A stretch of 64,000 nucleotides of DNA from Actinotalea alkalitolerans (GCF_023369855.1 NZ_JAMBPP010000001.1:1-64000); one strand, 5' to 3'; positions 46,282 to 56,234 are shown, numbered from the stretch's first letter. Notes: generated by a model from the letters alone, not told the origin. Numbers and translations: made by a program.

Positions 46282-47910
46282 GTGCCCAGCACCCCCACCG
46301 ACGTCACCACCGACGTCCTCGTCGTCGGCGCAGGCCTCGGCGGCATCGCCGCGGCGCTCGCCGCAGCCGACCGCGGCGCCCGCGTCGTCCTGACCGAGGA
46401 GTTCGCGTGGATCGGCGGCCAGCTCACCTCGCAGGCCGTGCCGCCCGACGAGCACCCGTGGGTCGAGGAGTTCGGCGTCACCGCCCGGTACCGCGCGCTG
46501 CGCGAGGGCATACGAGACGTGTACCGCCGCCGCTACCCGCTGACCGAGCAGGCGCGGGCCCGCACCGACCTCAACCCCGGGGCCGGCTGGGTGTCCAAGC
46601 TGTGCCACGAGCCCCGGGTCGCCGTCGGCGTGCTCGAGGAGATGCTCGCGCCGTGGCGGGCCGCGGGGCGCATCACCCTGCTCGAGCGGGTGCGTCCCGT
46701 CACGGCCAGCACCGAGGGCGATGTCGTCCGCTCGGTCACCCTCGAGTCGGTCCTGGACGGCAGCCGCACCACGGTCACAGCCGCCTACGTGCTGGACGCG
46801 ACCGAGACCGGGGAGCTGCTGCCCCTGACCGGCACCGAGTACGTCACCGGCTTCGAGTCGGCGGCGACCACCGGGGAGCCCAGCGCCCCCGAGACCGCCC
46901 AGCCGGACAACGTCCAAGCGCTGAGCGTGTGCTTCGTCCTGGAGCACACCGACGGTGACCACACCATCGACCGGCCCGAGCGGTACGACTTCTGGCGGTC
47001 CTTCACCCCGGGCCCCTGGAACGGCAGCCCGATGCTCTCGTGGCACGCCCCCAACCCCCGCACCCTGGCGATGGACGTCCGCTCCTTCACCCCCAACCCC
47101 GGCGACGACGCGCTGGCGGTCGAGGCGGACCAGTCCCGCAGCCCCGGGGACGGCAACCTGTGGACCTTCCGTCGCATCCTCGCGCGGGACCTCTACGCCC
47201 CCGGCACGTTCCCGAGCGACCTGTGCCTGGTCAACTGGCCGAGCATCGACTACTTCCTCGAGCACGTGCTCGACGTCCCACGCGAGGTCGAGCTCGAGCG
47301 GATCGCCGACGCCAAGCAGCTCAGCCTCTCGATGCTCTACTGGATGCAGACCGAGGCCCCCCGGGCCGACGGCGGCACGGGGTTCCCCGGTCTGCGACTA
47401 CGGCCCGACGTCATGGGGACCGACGACGGCCTCGCCCAGGCGCCCTACCACCGCGAGTCGCGCCGCATCCGTGCGCTGACCACGATCACCGAGAACGACG
47501 TCTCGTACGCGGTGCGCGGCGACCGTGGCGCGACCCGCTACGAGGACAGCGTCGGCATCGGCATGTACCGCATCGACCTGCACCCCTCGACCGGGGGTGA
47601 CACGTACATCGACGTCGCGTCGACCCCCTTCGAGATCCCGCTCGGGGCGCTCATCCCCGAGCGCACCACCAACCTGCTCGCCGCGAACAAGAACATCGGC
47701 ACCACGCACATCACCAACGGCTGCTACCGCCTGCACCCGGTCGAGTGGAACATCGGCGAGGCTGCCGGCCACCTCGCCGCCTTCTGCCTCGAGCGGGGCG
47801 CACAGCCCCGCGACGTCCGGGCCAAGCCCGAGCTGCTCACCGAGCTGCAGGAGGAGCTCACCACCGCCGGGGTCGAGCTGCACTGGCCCGCCGGGGCCCA
47901 CCCGTACTGA
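46282..47910 (+). CDS. FAD-dependent oxidoreductase (FAD_oxidored/PF12831 type)
   Basis: 542 residues from a GTG. VLVVGAGLGGIAAALAAADRGARVVLTEEFAWIGGQLTSQAVPPDEH is the FAD-binding N-terminus with the conserved GGQLT turn; ANKNIGTTHITNGCYRLHPVEWNIGEAAGHLAAFC is the C-terminal FAD site. No signal peptide. Proteins of this type are often found beside sugar importers and act on sugar-derived compounds. It lies 31 bp after the LacI gene and 86 bp before the binding-protein gene, so it is part of that cluster. Confidence 0.85.
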   Translation: MPSTPTDVTTDVLVVGAGLGGIAAALAAADRGARVVLTEEFAWIGGQLTSQAVPPDEHPWVEEFGVTARYRALREGIRDVYRRRYPLTEQARARTDLNPGAGWVSKLCHEPRVAVGVLEEMLAPWRAAGRITLLERVRPVTASTEGDVVRSVTLESVLDGSRTTVTAAYVLDATETGELLPLTGTEYVTGFESAATTGEPSAPETAQPDNVQALSVCFVLEHTDGDHTIDRPERYDFWRSFTPGPWNGSPMLSWHAPNPRTLAMDVRSFTPNPGDDALAVEADQSRSPGDGNLWTFRRILARDLYAPGTFPSDLCLVNWPSIDYFLEHVLDVPREVELERIADAKQLSLSMLYWMQTEAPRADGGTGFPGLRLRPDVMGTDDGLAQAPYHRESRRIRALTTITENDVSYAVRGDRGATRYEDSVGIGMYRIDLHPSTGGDTYIDVASTPFEIPLGALIPERTTNLLAANKNIGTTHITNGCYRLHPVEWNIGEAAGHLAAFCLERGAQPRDVRAKPELLTELQEELTTAGVELHWPAGAHPY

Positions 47911-47996
47911 CTCGCACCGACCCGCACCGCCCTCCGACCACCCGGACCGGCCACCGGTCGATCCGCACGACCACATCACAGTCCGAAGGAGCACTG

Positions 47997-49304
47997 ATGA
48001 TCCCCCTCACCCGACGCCGCGGCCTTGCCGCTGGGCTCGTCGCCGCCACCGCGGTCGGCCTGACGGCCTGCGGGTCCGCCGACCAGCAGGTCGCGGGCGA
48101 GCCCGAGGCCCCGGCCGAGCCGGTCTCGCTCACCATGACGGTCTGGACCGCGAACGAGGACCAGCTGGCCATGTTCCAGCAGATCGCCGACGCGTACGTC
48201 ACCGCCCACCCCGACCTCGTCGCGGACGTGTCCTTCGAGGCCATCCCCTTCGAGGACTACACGACCTCCCTGACCACCCGCCTGGCAGGAGGCAACCCAC
48301 CCGACCTGGCCTGGATCCTGGAGAGCTACGCCCCCGAGTTCGTGCAGAGCGGCGCCCTCGTGGACGTCGCGCCCACCCTGCAGGCCGCCGAGGGGTACGA
48401 CTACGACGACCTGGTCGAGAGCTCCCTGTCCCTGTGGGAGCAGGACGGCGGCCTGTTCGCCTACCCGTTCTCCAACAGCCCGTTCGCGATGTTCGTCAAC
48501 ACCGACCAGATCGAGGCGGCCGGGCAGCCCTCACCCGCCGAGCTGGTCGCCTCCGAGAGCTGGACCTACGACGCCGCACGCGAGATCGCCACGGCGGCGG
48601 CCGCGGAGTCCGGCAAGCAGGGGCTGGTCGTGCGTGACTTCGAGTACCAGGTGTGGGAGAACCTCTCGACCGTCTGGGAGGGCTGGGACGCCGCACCGTG
48701 GAGCGAGGACGGCACGCAGTGCACCTTCACCGACCCCGAGATGGTCGCGGCGATGAGCTGGATCCACGAGGCGACCTTCGTCGACGGCGCCCTGCCGGGT
48801 CCGGGCACGACGGCCGACTTCTTCGCCGGGGACGCCGCCATGACCATCACGCAGATCTCCCGGGCCTCCGCGCTGGACGACAGCTTCGCCTGGGACCTCC
48901 TCCCGCTGCCCGCCGGACCGGAGGGCCGCCAGAACGTCATCGGCCAGGCCGGGATCGGCGTCTTCGCTCAGGGAGCCAATCCCGAGGTGGCCGCGGACTT
49001 CCTGGCCTGGTTCACCAACCCCGAGAACGCCGAGCAGCTCGCGACGTACTTCCCGCCGCCGCGGGAGTCCCTGCTGACCGCCGAGGTCCTCGGTGCGGCG
49101 AACCCGTTGCTCAGCGAGGAGCAGCTGCAGGCCGTGGTGGTCGAGGGCATCCAGGACGCCGTGACCAAGCCGGCTCACCCGCGCTTCGCCCGGCTGCAGG
49201 AGACGGTCCGGATCGGCCTCGACGACCTGTGGTCGGCGGGCGCTGACGTCGAGTCCGTGCTGGCCGAGGTCTGCGCGTCGATCGACCCGATCCTCGCGGA
49301 CTGA
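47997..49304 (+). CDS. ABC sugar transporter substrate-binding lipoprotein
   Basis: 435 residues from the ATG at 47997 with AAGGAG five bases upstream. A twin-arginine-like start (LTRRRGLAAGLVAATAVGL) ends in LTAC, a lipobox. It is a CUT1-type binding protein but belongs to a different subgroup from the three related ones at 12, 52.6 and 56.2 kb: it begins LTMTVWTANEDQLAMFQQIADAY. Its stop overlaps the next permease start (TGATG). It probably imports the product of the GH43-like enzyme. Confidence 0.9.
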   Translation: MIPLTRRRGLAAGLVAATAVGLTACGSADQQVAGEPEAPAEPVSLTMTVWTANEDQLAMFQQIADAYVTAHPDLVADVSFEAIPFEDYTTSLTTRLAGGNPPDLAWILESYAPEFVQSGALVDVAPTLQAAEGYDYDDLVESSLSLWEQDGGLFAYPFSNSPFAMFVNTDQIEAAGQPSPAELVASESWTYDAAREIATAAAAESGKQGLVVRDFEYQVWENLSTVWEGWDAAPWSEDGTQCTFTDPEMVAAMSWIHEATFVDGALPGPGTTADFFAGDAAMTITQISRASALDDSFAWDLLPLPAGPEGRQNVIGQAGIGVFAQGANPEVAADFLAWFTNPENAEQLATYFPPPRESLLTAEVLGAANPLLSEEQLQAVVVEGIQDAVTKPAHPRFARLQETVRIGLDDLWSAGADVESVLAEVCASIDPILAD

Positions 49305-50236
49305 TGTCGACCCCGCTCGCGACGGCCGCCCCGGGGCAGCGCACCACGCGCCGCCCGGGGGCGGCCACCCGCCGCGACTGGCTGGTCGGGTACACGATGA
49401 TCGCGCCGCAGGTCCTGGGTGCGGTGGCGTTCGTGCTCGTCCCGCTGGTCACCGTCGCCTGGTACTCGTTGCACGAGTGGAACGTCCTGGCGAACACCTT
49501 CGTCTTCGCCGGGGTCGACAACTACGACCGCATGCTGGCCGACCCGGGACTTCGCGACTCGCTCATGGCGAGCCTGTACTTCTCGATCGGCCTGGTCCTG
49601 CTGAACGTGTCGCTCGCGCTGCTGCTCGCGGTGCTGCTCAACCAGAAGCTCCCCGGCACGACGACGTTCCGCACCTTCTTCTTCTCCCCGGTTGTCGCGT
49701 CACTGGTCGCCTGGACGATCGTGTGGAGCTTCCTGCTCCAGGACGACGGCGGGATCAACGGCTTCCTGGCGACCCTCGGGATCCAGGGCCCCAACTGGCT
49801 GCGCGGCGAGGGGACCGCGATGCTCGCGGTGATCGTCGTCCAGGTGTTCAAGAACGTTGGCCTGAACATGATCCTGTTCCTCGCGGCCCTGCAGAGCGTG
49901 CCCGAGGAGATCCAGGAGGCTGCGCGCATCGACGGCGCCGGGGCGTGGCGGCGGTTCCGTTCGATCACGCTGCCGCTGATCAGCCCGACCATCCTGCTGG
50001 TCTCGATCCTGACGATCGTGGGCTCCCTCGAGGTCTTCGCCCAGATCGCCGTCCTGACCGGCGGCGGGCCGGGCAACTCGACCACGGTGCTCGTCTACTA
50101 CCTGTACCAGCAGGCGTTCCGGTTCAACGAGTTCGGGTACGCCAGCGCCGTGTCGGTGCTCCTGTTCGTCATCGTGCTGGTCCTGACGCTGATCCAGTGG
50201 CAGACGCGGAAGAGGTGGGTCTTCGATGAGGTCTGA
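49304..50236 (+). CDS. ABC sugar transporter permease (MalF/CUT1 type)
   Basis: 310 residues with six predicted membrane segments; the EAA loop reads EEIQEAARIDGAGAWRRFRSITLPL. It starts within the stop of the binding-protein gene (TGATG) and overlaps the following permease by 11 bp. Confidence 0.92.
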   Translation: MSTPLATAAPGQRTTRRPGAATRRDWLVGYTMIAPQVLGAVAFVLVPLVTVAWYSLHEWNVLANTFVFAGVDNYDRMLADPGLRDSLMASLYFSIGLVLLNVSLALLLAVLLNQKLPGTTTFRTFFFSPVVASLVAWTIVWSFLLQDDGGINGFLATLGIQGPNWLRGEGTAMLAVIVVQVFKNVGLNMILFLAALQSVPEEIQEAARIDGAGAWRRFRSITLPLISPTILLVSILTIVGSLEVFAQIAVLTGGGPGNSTTVLVYYLYQQAFRFNEFGYASAVSVLLFVIVLVLTLIQWQTRKRWVFDEV

Positions 50237-51176
50237 CGTGCATCCCGCCCCCGTCGTGGCGCCCACCGCGGGCGACGCACTCCCGGGTGACGGGGACGCC
50301 CCCACCCCCTCCGCCGGCTTGCCGGGCCCGGGCAGCGCCCGACGTCGCCGCCGCCTGACGCGTGGCCTGCTCGTGGCGCTGCTGATCGTGCTCTCGGTGC
50401 CGTTCGTCTTCCCGACGTGGTGGATGGTGAGCTCGAGCCTCAAGCCGATGAGCGAGATCCTGCGGATCCCGCCGACGGTCGTCCCGCAGGACGTCTCGTG
50501 GGCCGCCTACGCGGACGTCTTCCGTCTGCAGCCCTTTGCGCAGCAGTACTGGAACAGCCTGTACATCGCGGTGGCGGTGACCCTCGGGACGATCCTCGTG
50601 GCGTCGATGGCCGGCTACGCCTTCGCCCGGATCCGCTTCCCCGGGGCCAACGCCCTGTTCGTGCTCGTGCTCGTCGGGCTGCTCGTGCCCTCCGAGGTGA
50701 CGATCGTCCCGCTGTTCCGGATGGTGAACTCGCTGGGACTGATCGACACGCACTGGCCGCTGGTCGTGATCCCGATCTTCGGGGCACCCAGCGTGCTGGC
50801 GACCTTCATCATGCGGCAGTTCTTCCTCGGCCTGCCCCGTGAGCTCGAGGAGGCCGGTCGGATGGACGGCCTGGGCCGGTGGGGCATCTTCTGGCGCATC
50901 GCCTTCCCCCTGGCGAGCCCCGCCGTCGCGGCCGTGGCGATCTTCACGTTCCTCAAGTCGTGGAACCTGTACCTCGAGCCGATCGTGTACCTGTCGAGCC
51001 GGGAGAACTTCACGCTCCCCCAGGCCCTGACCCAGTACGTCGACGCCTACGGCGGACCGATGTGGAACGTCCAGCTCGCGGCCACGACGCTCACCGTGCT
51101 GCCGGTGCTGGTGGTGTTCCTGCTGGCCCAGCGGCAGTTCGTCCAGGGTCTGGCCCACTCGGGGCTCAAGGGCTGA
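50226..51176 (+). CDS. ABC sugar transporter permease (MalG/CUT1 type)
   Basis: 316 residues with a Pro-rich cytoplasmic N-terminus and six membrane segments; the EAA loop reads RELEEAGRMDGLGRWGIFWRIAFPL, in which EAG replaces the usual EAA. It is last in the forward cluster and ends in a strong bidirectional terminator shared with the reverse operon. It completes the transporter of this locus; no ATPase gene is present. Confidence 0.92.
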   Translation: MRSDVHPAPVVAPTAGDALPGDGDAPTPSAGLPGPGSARRRRRLTRGLLVALLIVLSVPFVFPTWWMVSSSLKPMSEILRIPPTVVPQDVSWAAYADVFRLQPFAQQYWNSLYIAVAVTLGTILVASMAGYAFARIRFPGANALFVLVLVGLLVPSEVTIVPLFRMVNSLGLIDTHWPLVVIPIFGAPSVLATFIMRQFFLGLPRELEEAGRMDGLGRWGIFWRIAFPLASPAVAAVAIFTFLKSWNLYLEPIVYLSSRENFTLPQALTQYVDAYGGPMWNVQLAATTLTVLPVLVVFLLAQRQFVQGLAHSGLKG

Positions 51177-51205
51177 GCCCCTCACCAGGGGGGCGAGGGG
51201 CTCAG
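51173..51205. terminator. Bidirectional terminator between the two sugar clusters
   Basis: CTGAGCCCCTC (51173-51183) pairs perfectly with GAGGGGCTCAG (51195-51205) around an 11-nt loop. It begins in the permease stop and separates the convergent operons. Confidence 0.8.
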
Positions 51206-51244
51206 CGCAGGGTTCGGGTCGGCGCAGGTTCGGATCGGCGCGGC

Positions 51245-52579
51245 TCAGCGCAGCGGCAGCCCGAGGTCGGCCATGAGCACCCGCTCGCCGGTGACCATCG
51301 AGGTGTTCGCGGCGATCCCCACGACCACCGAGCGCAGCCCGTCGCGGTACCCGGCCTGCCGGCCGAGCGGGTCGGCGGCCGTCCCGCGGAAGACGTCGTC
51401 GAGCAGCAGCCGGTCCCCGCCGCCGTGCCCGCCCGCGGTGGTCACGATCGGGACGACCTTCGCGGTCTCCCAGTGCTTCTGCACGGTCAGCCGCTCACCG
51501 CGTCGGCGCACGTCGGCGTCGTCACCGAGGCCGTCCTCGACCGAGCTCGCGTCCAGGACGAGGCGACCGTCGGCCCCGCGCAGCACCGCGGCGCGCTCGA
51601 CCACGTCGAGCTCGGCCCGGCCCAGGGTGCCGTTGACGCTCACCCGGTAGCCCTCCCAGGGGCTGTGCGCGTTGAGCGAGTAGGTCATCACCGGGCCACC
51701 CTCGTACCCGACCATCAGGGACAGGTTGTCCTCGATGGTGATGCCCGGGGCGAAGACGTCACGGTCGCGCAGGTAGCCGTCGTGGTGCTCGGCGTCCCAG
51801 TACAGGGCCTTGAGCTTGGGGTCCTGTCGGAGGTCCAGGGCGAACGGGTCGTCGCTCGGCGGGTCGACGGTGCCTCGCTCCGGACGCGGGCCCAGCCCCC
51901 GGGCGCGGGCGTTCTGGTCTCCGTAGAAGCGCAGCGCCCCGCTCGCGTAGACCCAGGAGGGGACGTCGTCGAGCCACCAGTTGACCAGGTCGAAGTGGTG
52001 CGAGGCCTTGTGCACCGCGAGCCCGGCCGACCGGTCCTTCTCCCGGTGCCAGCGGCGGAAGTAGTCGGCGCCGTGCATGGTGTCCAGCACCCACTCGAAG
52101 TGCACCGAGGTCACCTCACCGATCTCCCCCGAGGCGATGACCTCCTTCAGGGCGCTGTTGCGCGGCGAGTAGCGGTAGTTGAACGTCAGCACCAACGAGC
52201 GGCCGGTCTGCTCGATGGTCTCGACGATCGCCCGGCACCCGGCCAGGTCGGTGGTCAGCGGCTTCTCGACCACGACGTCCGCGCCAGCACGCATGGCCCG
52301 GGTGGTGAGGTCGGCGTGGGTCCAGTCGGGGCTGGTGACCAGCACCACGTCGAGGGACTGCTCGGCGATCATGCGCTCGAGGTCGTCAGGCCCGTAGCGC
52401 GTGGGCACGGGCCCCTCGGGGCGCCCGGCGGTCACCAGGGAGTCGGCGTAGTCGGCGCGGGTCGGGTTGGGCTCGCACCAGGCGACGAGCTCGCCGTCCG
52501 CCGCGTGGTCGCCGACCAAGGCCTCGATGTACATCTGCGAGCGAGCTCCGGTCCCGACCACGCCGTAGCGGCGCGCCAT
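51245..52579 (-). CDS. Gfo/Idh/MocA-family oxidoreductase, paralogue of the one at 10.6 kb
   Basis: 444 residues from an ATG that overlaps the preceding stop (TGATG). RYGVVGTGARSQMYIEAL is the Rossmann loop and VVVEKPLTTD is the EKP motif. It is highly similar to the protein at 10592-11953 throughout, with one 146-bp stretch free of any difference. It ends the reverse operon binding protein-GH-binding protein-oxidoreductase. It likely modifies the sugar delivered by that system. Confidence 0.88.
   Translation of the reverse strand: MARRYGVVGTGARSQMYIEALVGDHAADGELVAWCEPNPTRADYADSLVTAGRPEGPVPTRYGPDDLERMIAEQSLDVVLVTSPDWTHADLTTRAMRAGADVVVEKPLTTDLAGCRAIVETIEQTGRSLVLTFNYRYSPRNSALKEVIASGEIGEVTSVHFEWVLDTMHGADYFRRWHREKDRSAGLAVHKASHHFDLVNWWLDDVPSWVYASGALRFYGDQNARARGLGPRPERGTVDPPSDDPFALDLRQDPKLKALYWDAEHHDGYLRDRDVFAPGITIEDNLSLMVGYEGGPVMTYSLNAHSPWEGYRVSVNGTLGRAELDVVERAAVLRGADGRLVLDASSVEDGLGDDADVRRRGERLTVQKHWETAKVVPIVTTAGGHGGGDRLLLDDVFRGTAADPLGRQAGYRDGLRSVVVGIAANTSMVTGERVLMADLGLPLR
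52044..52189 (-). repeat. 146-bp segment identical to 11403-11548
   Basis: Second copy of the zero-mismatch stretch in the two Gfo/Idh paralogues; divergence resumes on both sides. Confidence 0.95.
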
Positions 52580-53928
52580 CAGCCGATCACCGCCCCGACC
52601 TCGGCGATGAACTGCTCGGCGGCCTGTGCCGGCGTCACCTGGTCGAAGAGCACCTGCTCGTTCATCCGCGCCATGATGCCGGCGACCTCACCCGCACCGA
52701 TCGGGGGGGTGTTGAGGCTGTCGAGGATCTCGGGGGCGACGTCCTCGAGGAAGGCCGCCGATCGGCGGTCCGCGTCGGTGAAGTCACCCTCGAGCGCTGC
52801 GCGGACGTCGGTGTTGGCGGGCAGCCCCCGGTCGGAGAGGATCAGCCGACCGGCCTCGACGTCGTTGAGCAGGAAGTCGACGAGCAGCGCGGCCTCCTCG
52901 GGATGGGCGCTGGTCGAGGCGATCGAGTAGTACATCGACGGCTTGAAGTACATGCCGGTCCGCTCTCCTACGCTCTCGCCCGGGAGGCGCAGGAGCTCGA
53001 GCTCGTTGCCCGAGGCGTCCTCGGTAGGCCCGAGCTGGCTGGTCCACCACAGACCCATCCCACCTCGCCCGGTGGCCATGAGGGACTGCGTGGTGTCGGC
53101 GTTCATCTCGACGGTCTCCGCAGCGGGCGGGTTGCCGCCCGCCTCACGCATGTCGACCGCCATCTGCCACCAGGCCTCGAGGGTCTCGGGCCGGAAGCCG
53201 AGGCTGCCGTCCTCGGCGTACAGCTCCTCGCCCTGCTGCCGGGCGTAGATCGCGAAGCCGACCTCGGTGAAGCCGTAGTCCTGGGCCCCGAACACGCCGT
53301 CGTCGGTCCCGGCGGTGACCGCGTTGGCGATCTCGACGTAGTCCTCCCACGACCACGTCGTGTCGTCCGGCATCTCGACACCCGCGTCGGCGAAGACCTG
53401 CGGGTCCGCGACGATCGCGGCCGAGAGGATCCCGGTGGGGATCCCGTAGAGCGCCCCCTCGAACTCCCCGGCCTGAGCGACGCTCGGGTCGATCTGGTCG
53501 AGGTCGATGGTGCCGGCGTGCTCGTTCAGGTCGACCAGCGCACCGCGGACGCCGTACTCACGGAGGTAGCGCTCCTCCTGCGTGATGACGTCGGGGGCGT
53601 CACCCGCCGCGACGGTGGTGGCGAGCTTGTCCCAGTACCCGCCCCAGTCGGTGTAGTCGGGTACGACGTCGATGTGCGGGTACTCGGCCTCGAAGAGGTC
53701 GATCACCTGCTGGGTGGTCTCGTGCCGGTTGTCGTTGCCCCACCAGGAGAACCGGATCTGCACCTGCTCGCCGTCGGCCCCGCTGCCCTCGGCCGGACCC
53801 GCGGTCCCGGCCGCGTCCGTGCCGGCGTCCCCGCTGCCGCAGGCCACCAGGGCCGTGGCGCAGGCCAGCGCGGTGATCGTCAGTGGCAGCCGCCTGCGCG
53901 CGGTGGTGCGGTGGTGTCGAACGGTCAT
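52579..53928 (-). CDS. ABC sugar-binding lipoprotein without adjacent permeases (paralogue of 12 kb protein)
   Basis: 449 residues from an ATG with AAGGAG six bases upstream, and a 4-bp ATGA overlap with the glycosidase gene before it. The signal ends LVACGS, a lipobox. The mature part opens IRFSWWGNDNRHETTQQVIDLFEAEYPHID and keeps the TDWGGYWDKLATTVAAGDAPDVIT segment of the 12-kb paralogue almost unchanged. No permease gene shares its operon, so it must work with permeases encoded elsewhere, perhaps those at 13.5-15.4 kb. Confidence 0.9.
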   Translation of the reverse strand: MTVRHHRTTARRRLPLTITALACATALVACGSGDAGTDAAGTAGPAEGSGADGEQVQIRFSWWGNDNRHETTQQVIDLFEAEYPHIDVVPDYTDWGGYWDKLATTVAAGDAPDVITQEERYLREYGVRGALVDLNEHAGTIDLDQIDPSVAQAGEFEGALYGIPTGILSAAIVADPQVFADAGVEMPDDTTWSWEDYVEIANAVTAGTDDGVFGAQDYGFTEVGFAIYARQQGEELYAEDGSLGFRPETLEAWWQMAVDMREAGGNPPAAETVEMNADTTQSLMATGRGGMGLWWTSQLGPTEDASGNELELLRLPGESVGERTGMYFKPSMYYSIASTSAHPEEAALLVDFLLNDVEAGRLILSDRGLPANTDVRAALEGDFTDADRRSAAFLEDVAPEILDSLNTPPIGAGEVAGIMARMNEQVLFDQVTPAQAAEQFIAEVGAVIG

Positions 53929-56156
53929 CGTGGCTCCTTCGCCTCATGCGTCGTGCTCGTGGTCGTGCCGGTCCTCGTGCTGGTCGTGGTCCCGTGGACG
54001 CGAGCGGGTGCCGGGACGAACCCCTCGTGCCGGACCCGCCACCCCTCGCCGAACCCCGGTGTGACGGGTCCGCCCTTCCAGCCACCTGCCATCAGCGCCA
54101 CCGCGGCGAGCAGGCCGCCGTTGCCGGGCAGGTACACCGGCAGGTGGTCGGTCTGGCGGTTGTGGCCGTTGGGCAGGTACTGGTTCTTGGTCACCTCGAG
54201 GAGCAGGACGTCGACGGCGGTCGCGGGCTCGCCGAGGCGCGTCGCGGTCATCGCCAGCGCGGGGTAGTCCCAGCCCCAGGTGCTCTCCCAGTCCCAGTCC
54301 TCGAGGACCCCGTGCAGGGTCGCTCGGACCACCTCGGGGTCCATCACCTCGGTGGGCGGGATGACGCCGAGCCCGTAGACCATCGACGGGTGGTCGGTGC
54401 GGATCGTGAACGGCTCGACGCCGATGGCCTCGTAGCGGCCGTCACGGACCAGGGGCTTCACCATCGCGTGGCCGACGGCGTCCCACTGCGGCTCCCGCGC
54501 CGTCCCGGCACGCACGCGCCACTGCTGGGCGACCTCCAGGGCCCACGACCAGGCGGCGAGCTCGAACGGCGGGTCGGTCGCGCGGTCACGGATCGAGGCG
54601 TAGGACTCCTGCGCGGGCACGAGGGGCGGGCCCAGGCCGTAGCCGTCCTGCCGGGGCTGGGCGACGTCGGCCATGAACCGGGCCGTGGCGTCCACGACCT
54701 CGGCGTAGCGCTCGACGGCTCCGGGCGACCCCGCGCGGCGCAGCAGCTCGGCGAGGTGGATCACGTGGGGCTGCTGCCACAGCAGGAACGGCCCGATGTC
54801 GCTGGGGCTCTCGCGGGCGTCGGGGCCGACCTGCTTGGGCCACCGGGCGCCGTCGTACCCCTGGGTCCGCGCGGTCCGGCGGGCGGCGGGCAGCGCCTCG
54901 AGGTACCACGCCATGCTGCGCTCGAGCAGGTCGGGGCGCCCCCACAGGGCGAAGTGCGCCGCGTGCCACCAGTGCATCTCGAGGTGGAAGCGACCGCGCC
55001 AGCTGTTGCAGAGCAGGCCGGTCTCCTGGGGAGGCGTGGACCCGGCGCACTGGATCGCGGTGAGGTACTGGGAGAGCACCACGCGGCGTTCGAGCTCGGG
55101 GGCCCTCGGGTCGGTGCTGCCCGCGAGGTCGATGGCGGCACCTCGCCCCCAGAAGGTGGGCCAGTGCGCGCTCGAGGCCTGCACGACCACGTCGACGCCG
55201 GTCGCAGCGGGCGGCTGCGCGCCCGGGCCCAGGCCGACGGCCAGGTCCAGGACGGGTCCGGCGGGGACCATCAGCAGCTCGTGCGCACCAGAGCGCTCGA
55301 GGCGGGCGCCCGGGGAGGCCACCAGCCGGGCGGTCCAGGTCGGCTCGACGGCACCGTCGAAGTGCCGGTGCACCAGGGCGCCGTCCTGCGTCGGCGTCAG
55401 GTCGGTGCGGTGCCGGTCCGGGCGGGACCAGTCCGCGGCGTTGCTCCACGACTCCGAGCCGTAGGGGAACGTCAGCCGGACCGCGAGGTCGGAGGTCCGC
55501 TCGTCGTCGGGGGCGAGGTCGAGCCGTTCGACCCGGACCGCCAGGACGTCACGGTCGGGGTGGCACGCGGTGGTGACCCGCAGCCGCCTCCCGGCGAGCA
55601 CCAGGTCGCTCACCACGACACCGGTCCACAGGTCCAGGACCTGGGTGGACTCGCCCAGCTCCGACGGCGAGGGCGGGCGGTACGCGCCCGGCCCACTTCC
55701 GGGCTGCGCACCGCCGCCCTCGTCGTCGGCGTCCCTCCTGCCCGGGGGCGCGTCGCGCACGACGAGCGCGATCCGCACGAGGTCCAGGCGGTGAGGGTTC
55801 GCACGCAGCCAGCGGTGGGACACGTCGAGCGCCGTGTCGTCCGAGCCGGACAACGGCGGTGCGTCGACGTAGAGCACCTCACCCCGGGCCGAGCGGTAGG
55901 GCCGTCGCGTCGCCGCGAGGTCCGCGCCGTCGGGCCGTGGGGTGCTGTGCCAGCCCCACTGCGACTGCGTTCCGAGCAACGTCCCCGGGGCACCACCCCC
56001 TGGGTCCGTCACCGGGTACTGGTCGGGGAAGGTCTGCAGACCCGTGGGGTCCACGGCCAGGCAGAGCTCCCCGTTGCCGACCTGGAGCGGTGAGGCGGGG
56101 TCGATACCGGTGACTCGCACGGCGTGCCGCCCGACGACGGCTCTGCGGTCCAGCAC
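53925..56156 (-). CDS. Intracellular six-hairpin (alpha/alpha-barrel) glycosidase of uncertain family
   Basis: 743 residues from a GTG. It has no signal peptide. An N-terminal beta-sandwich part (about 1-290) precedes an (alpha/alpha)6 barrel with ETGLLCNSWRGRFHLEMHWWHAAHFALWGRPDLLERS and QGYDGARWPKQVGPDARESPSDIGPFLLWQQPHVIHLAELL. This order recalls GH65- and GH95-like enzymes. The C-terminus ends in a low-complexity Thr/Ser/Arg tail. It stands between two binding-protein genes and probably cleaves the imported oligosaccharide. A precise family or substrate cannot be given. Confidence 0.7.
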   Translation of the reverse strand: MLDRRAVVGRHAVRVTGIDPASPLQVGNGELCLAVDPTGLQTFPDQYPVTDPGGGAPGTLLGTQSQWGWHSTPRPDGADLAATRRPYRSARGEVLYVDAPPLSGSDDTALDVSHRWLRANPHRLDLVRIALVVRDAPPGRRDADDEGGGAQPGSGPGAYRPPSPSELGESTQVLDLWTGVVVSDLVLAGRRLRVTTACHPDRDVLAVRVERLDLAPDDERTSDLAVRLTFPYGSESWSNAADWSRPDRHRTDLTPTQDGALVHRHFDGAVEPTWTARLVASPGARLERSGAHELLMVPAGPVLDLAVGLGPGAQPPAATGVDVVVQASSAHWPTFWGRGAAIDLAGSTDPRAPELERRVVLSQYLTAIQCAGSTPPQETGLLCNSWRGRFHLEMHWWHAAHFALWGRPDLLERSMAWYLEALPAARRTARTQGYDGARWPKQVGPDARESPSDIGPFLLWQQPHVIHLAELLRRAGSPGAVERYAEVVDATARFMADVAQPRQDGYGLGPPLVPAQESYASIRDRATDPPFELAAWSWALEVAQQWRVRAGTAREPQWDAVGHAMVKPLVRDGRYEAIGVEPFTIRTDHPSMVYGLGVIPPTEVMDPEVVRATLHGVLEDWDWESTWGWDYPALAMTATRLGEPATAVDVLLLEVTKNQYLPNGHNRQTDHLPVYLPGNGGLLAAVALMAGGWKGGPVTPGFGEGWRVRHEGFVPAPARVHGTTTSTRTGTTTSTTHEAKEPR

Positions 56157-56194
56157 GGTCGTCCCCCTTCTGCTGCGCTCGGTCCGGCTCCTGG

Positions 56195-56230
56195 CCGGGG
56201 CGCTGCGCCGTCGTGGCCGCAGCGCCCCGG
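56195..56230 (-). terminator. Strong hairpin after the upstream binding-protein gene
   Basis: A perfect 13-bp stem (56195-56207 with 56218-56230) and a 10-nt loop, four bases past the binding-protein stop. Its position matches the hairpin at 11978-12014, after another binding-protein gene. Confidence 0.75.
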
Positions 56231-56234
56231 GGGT

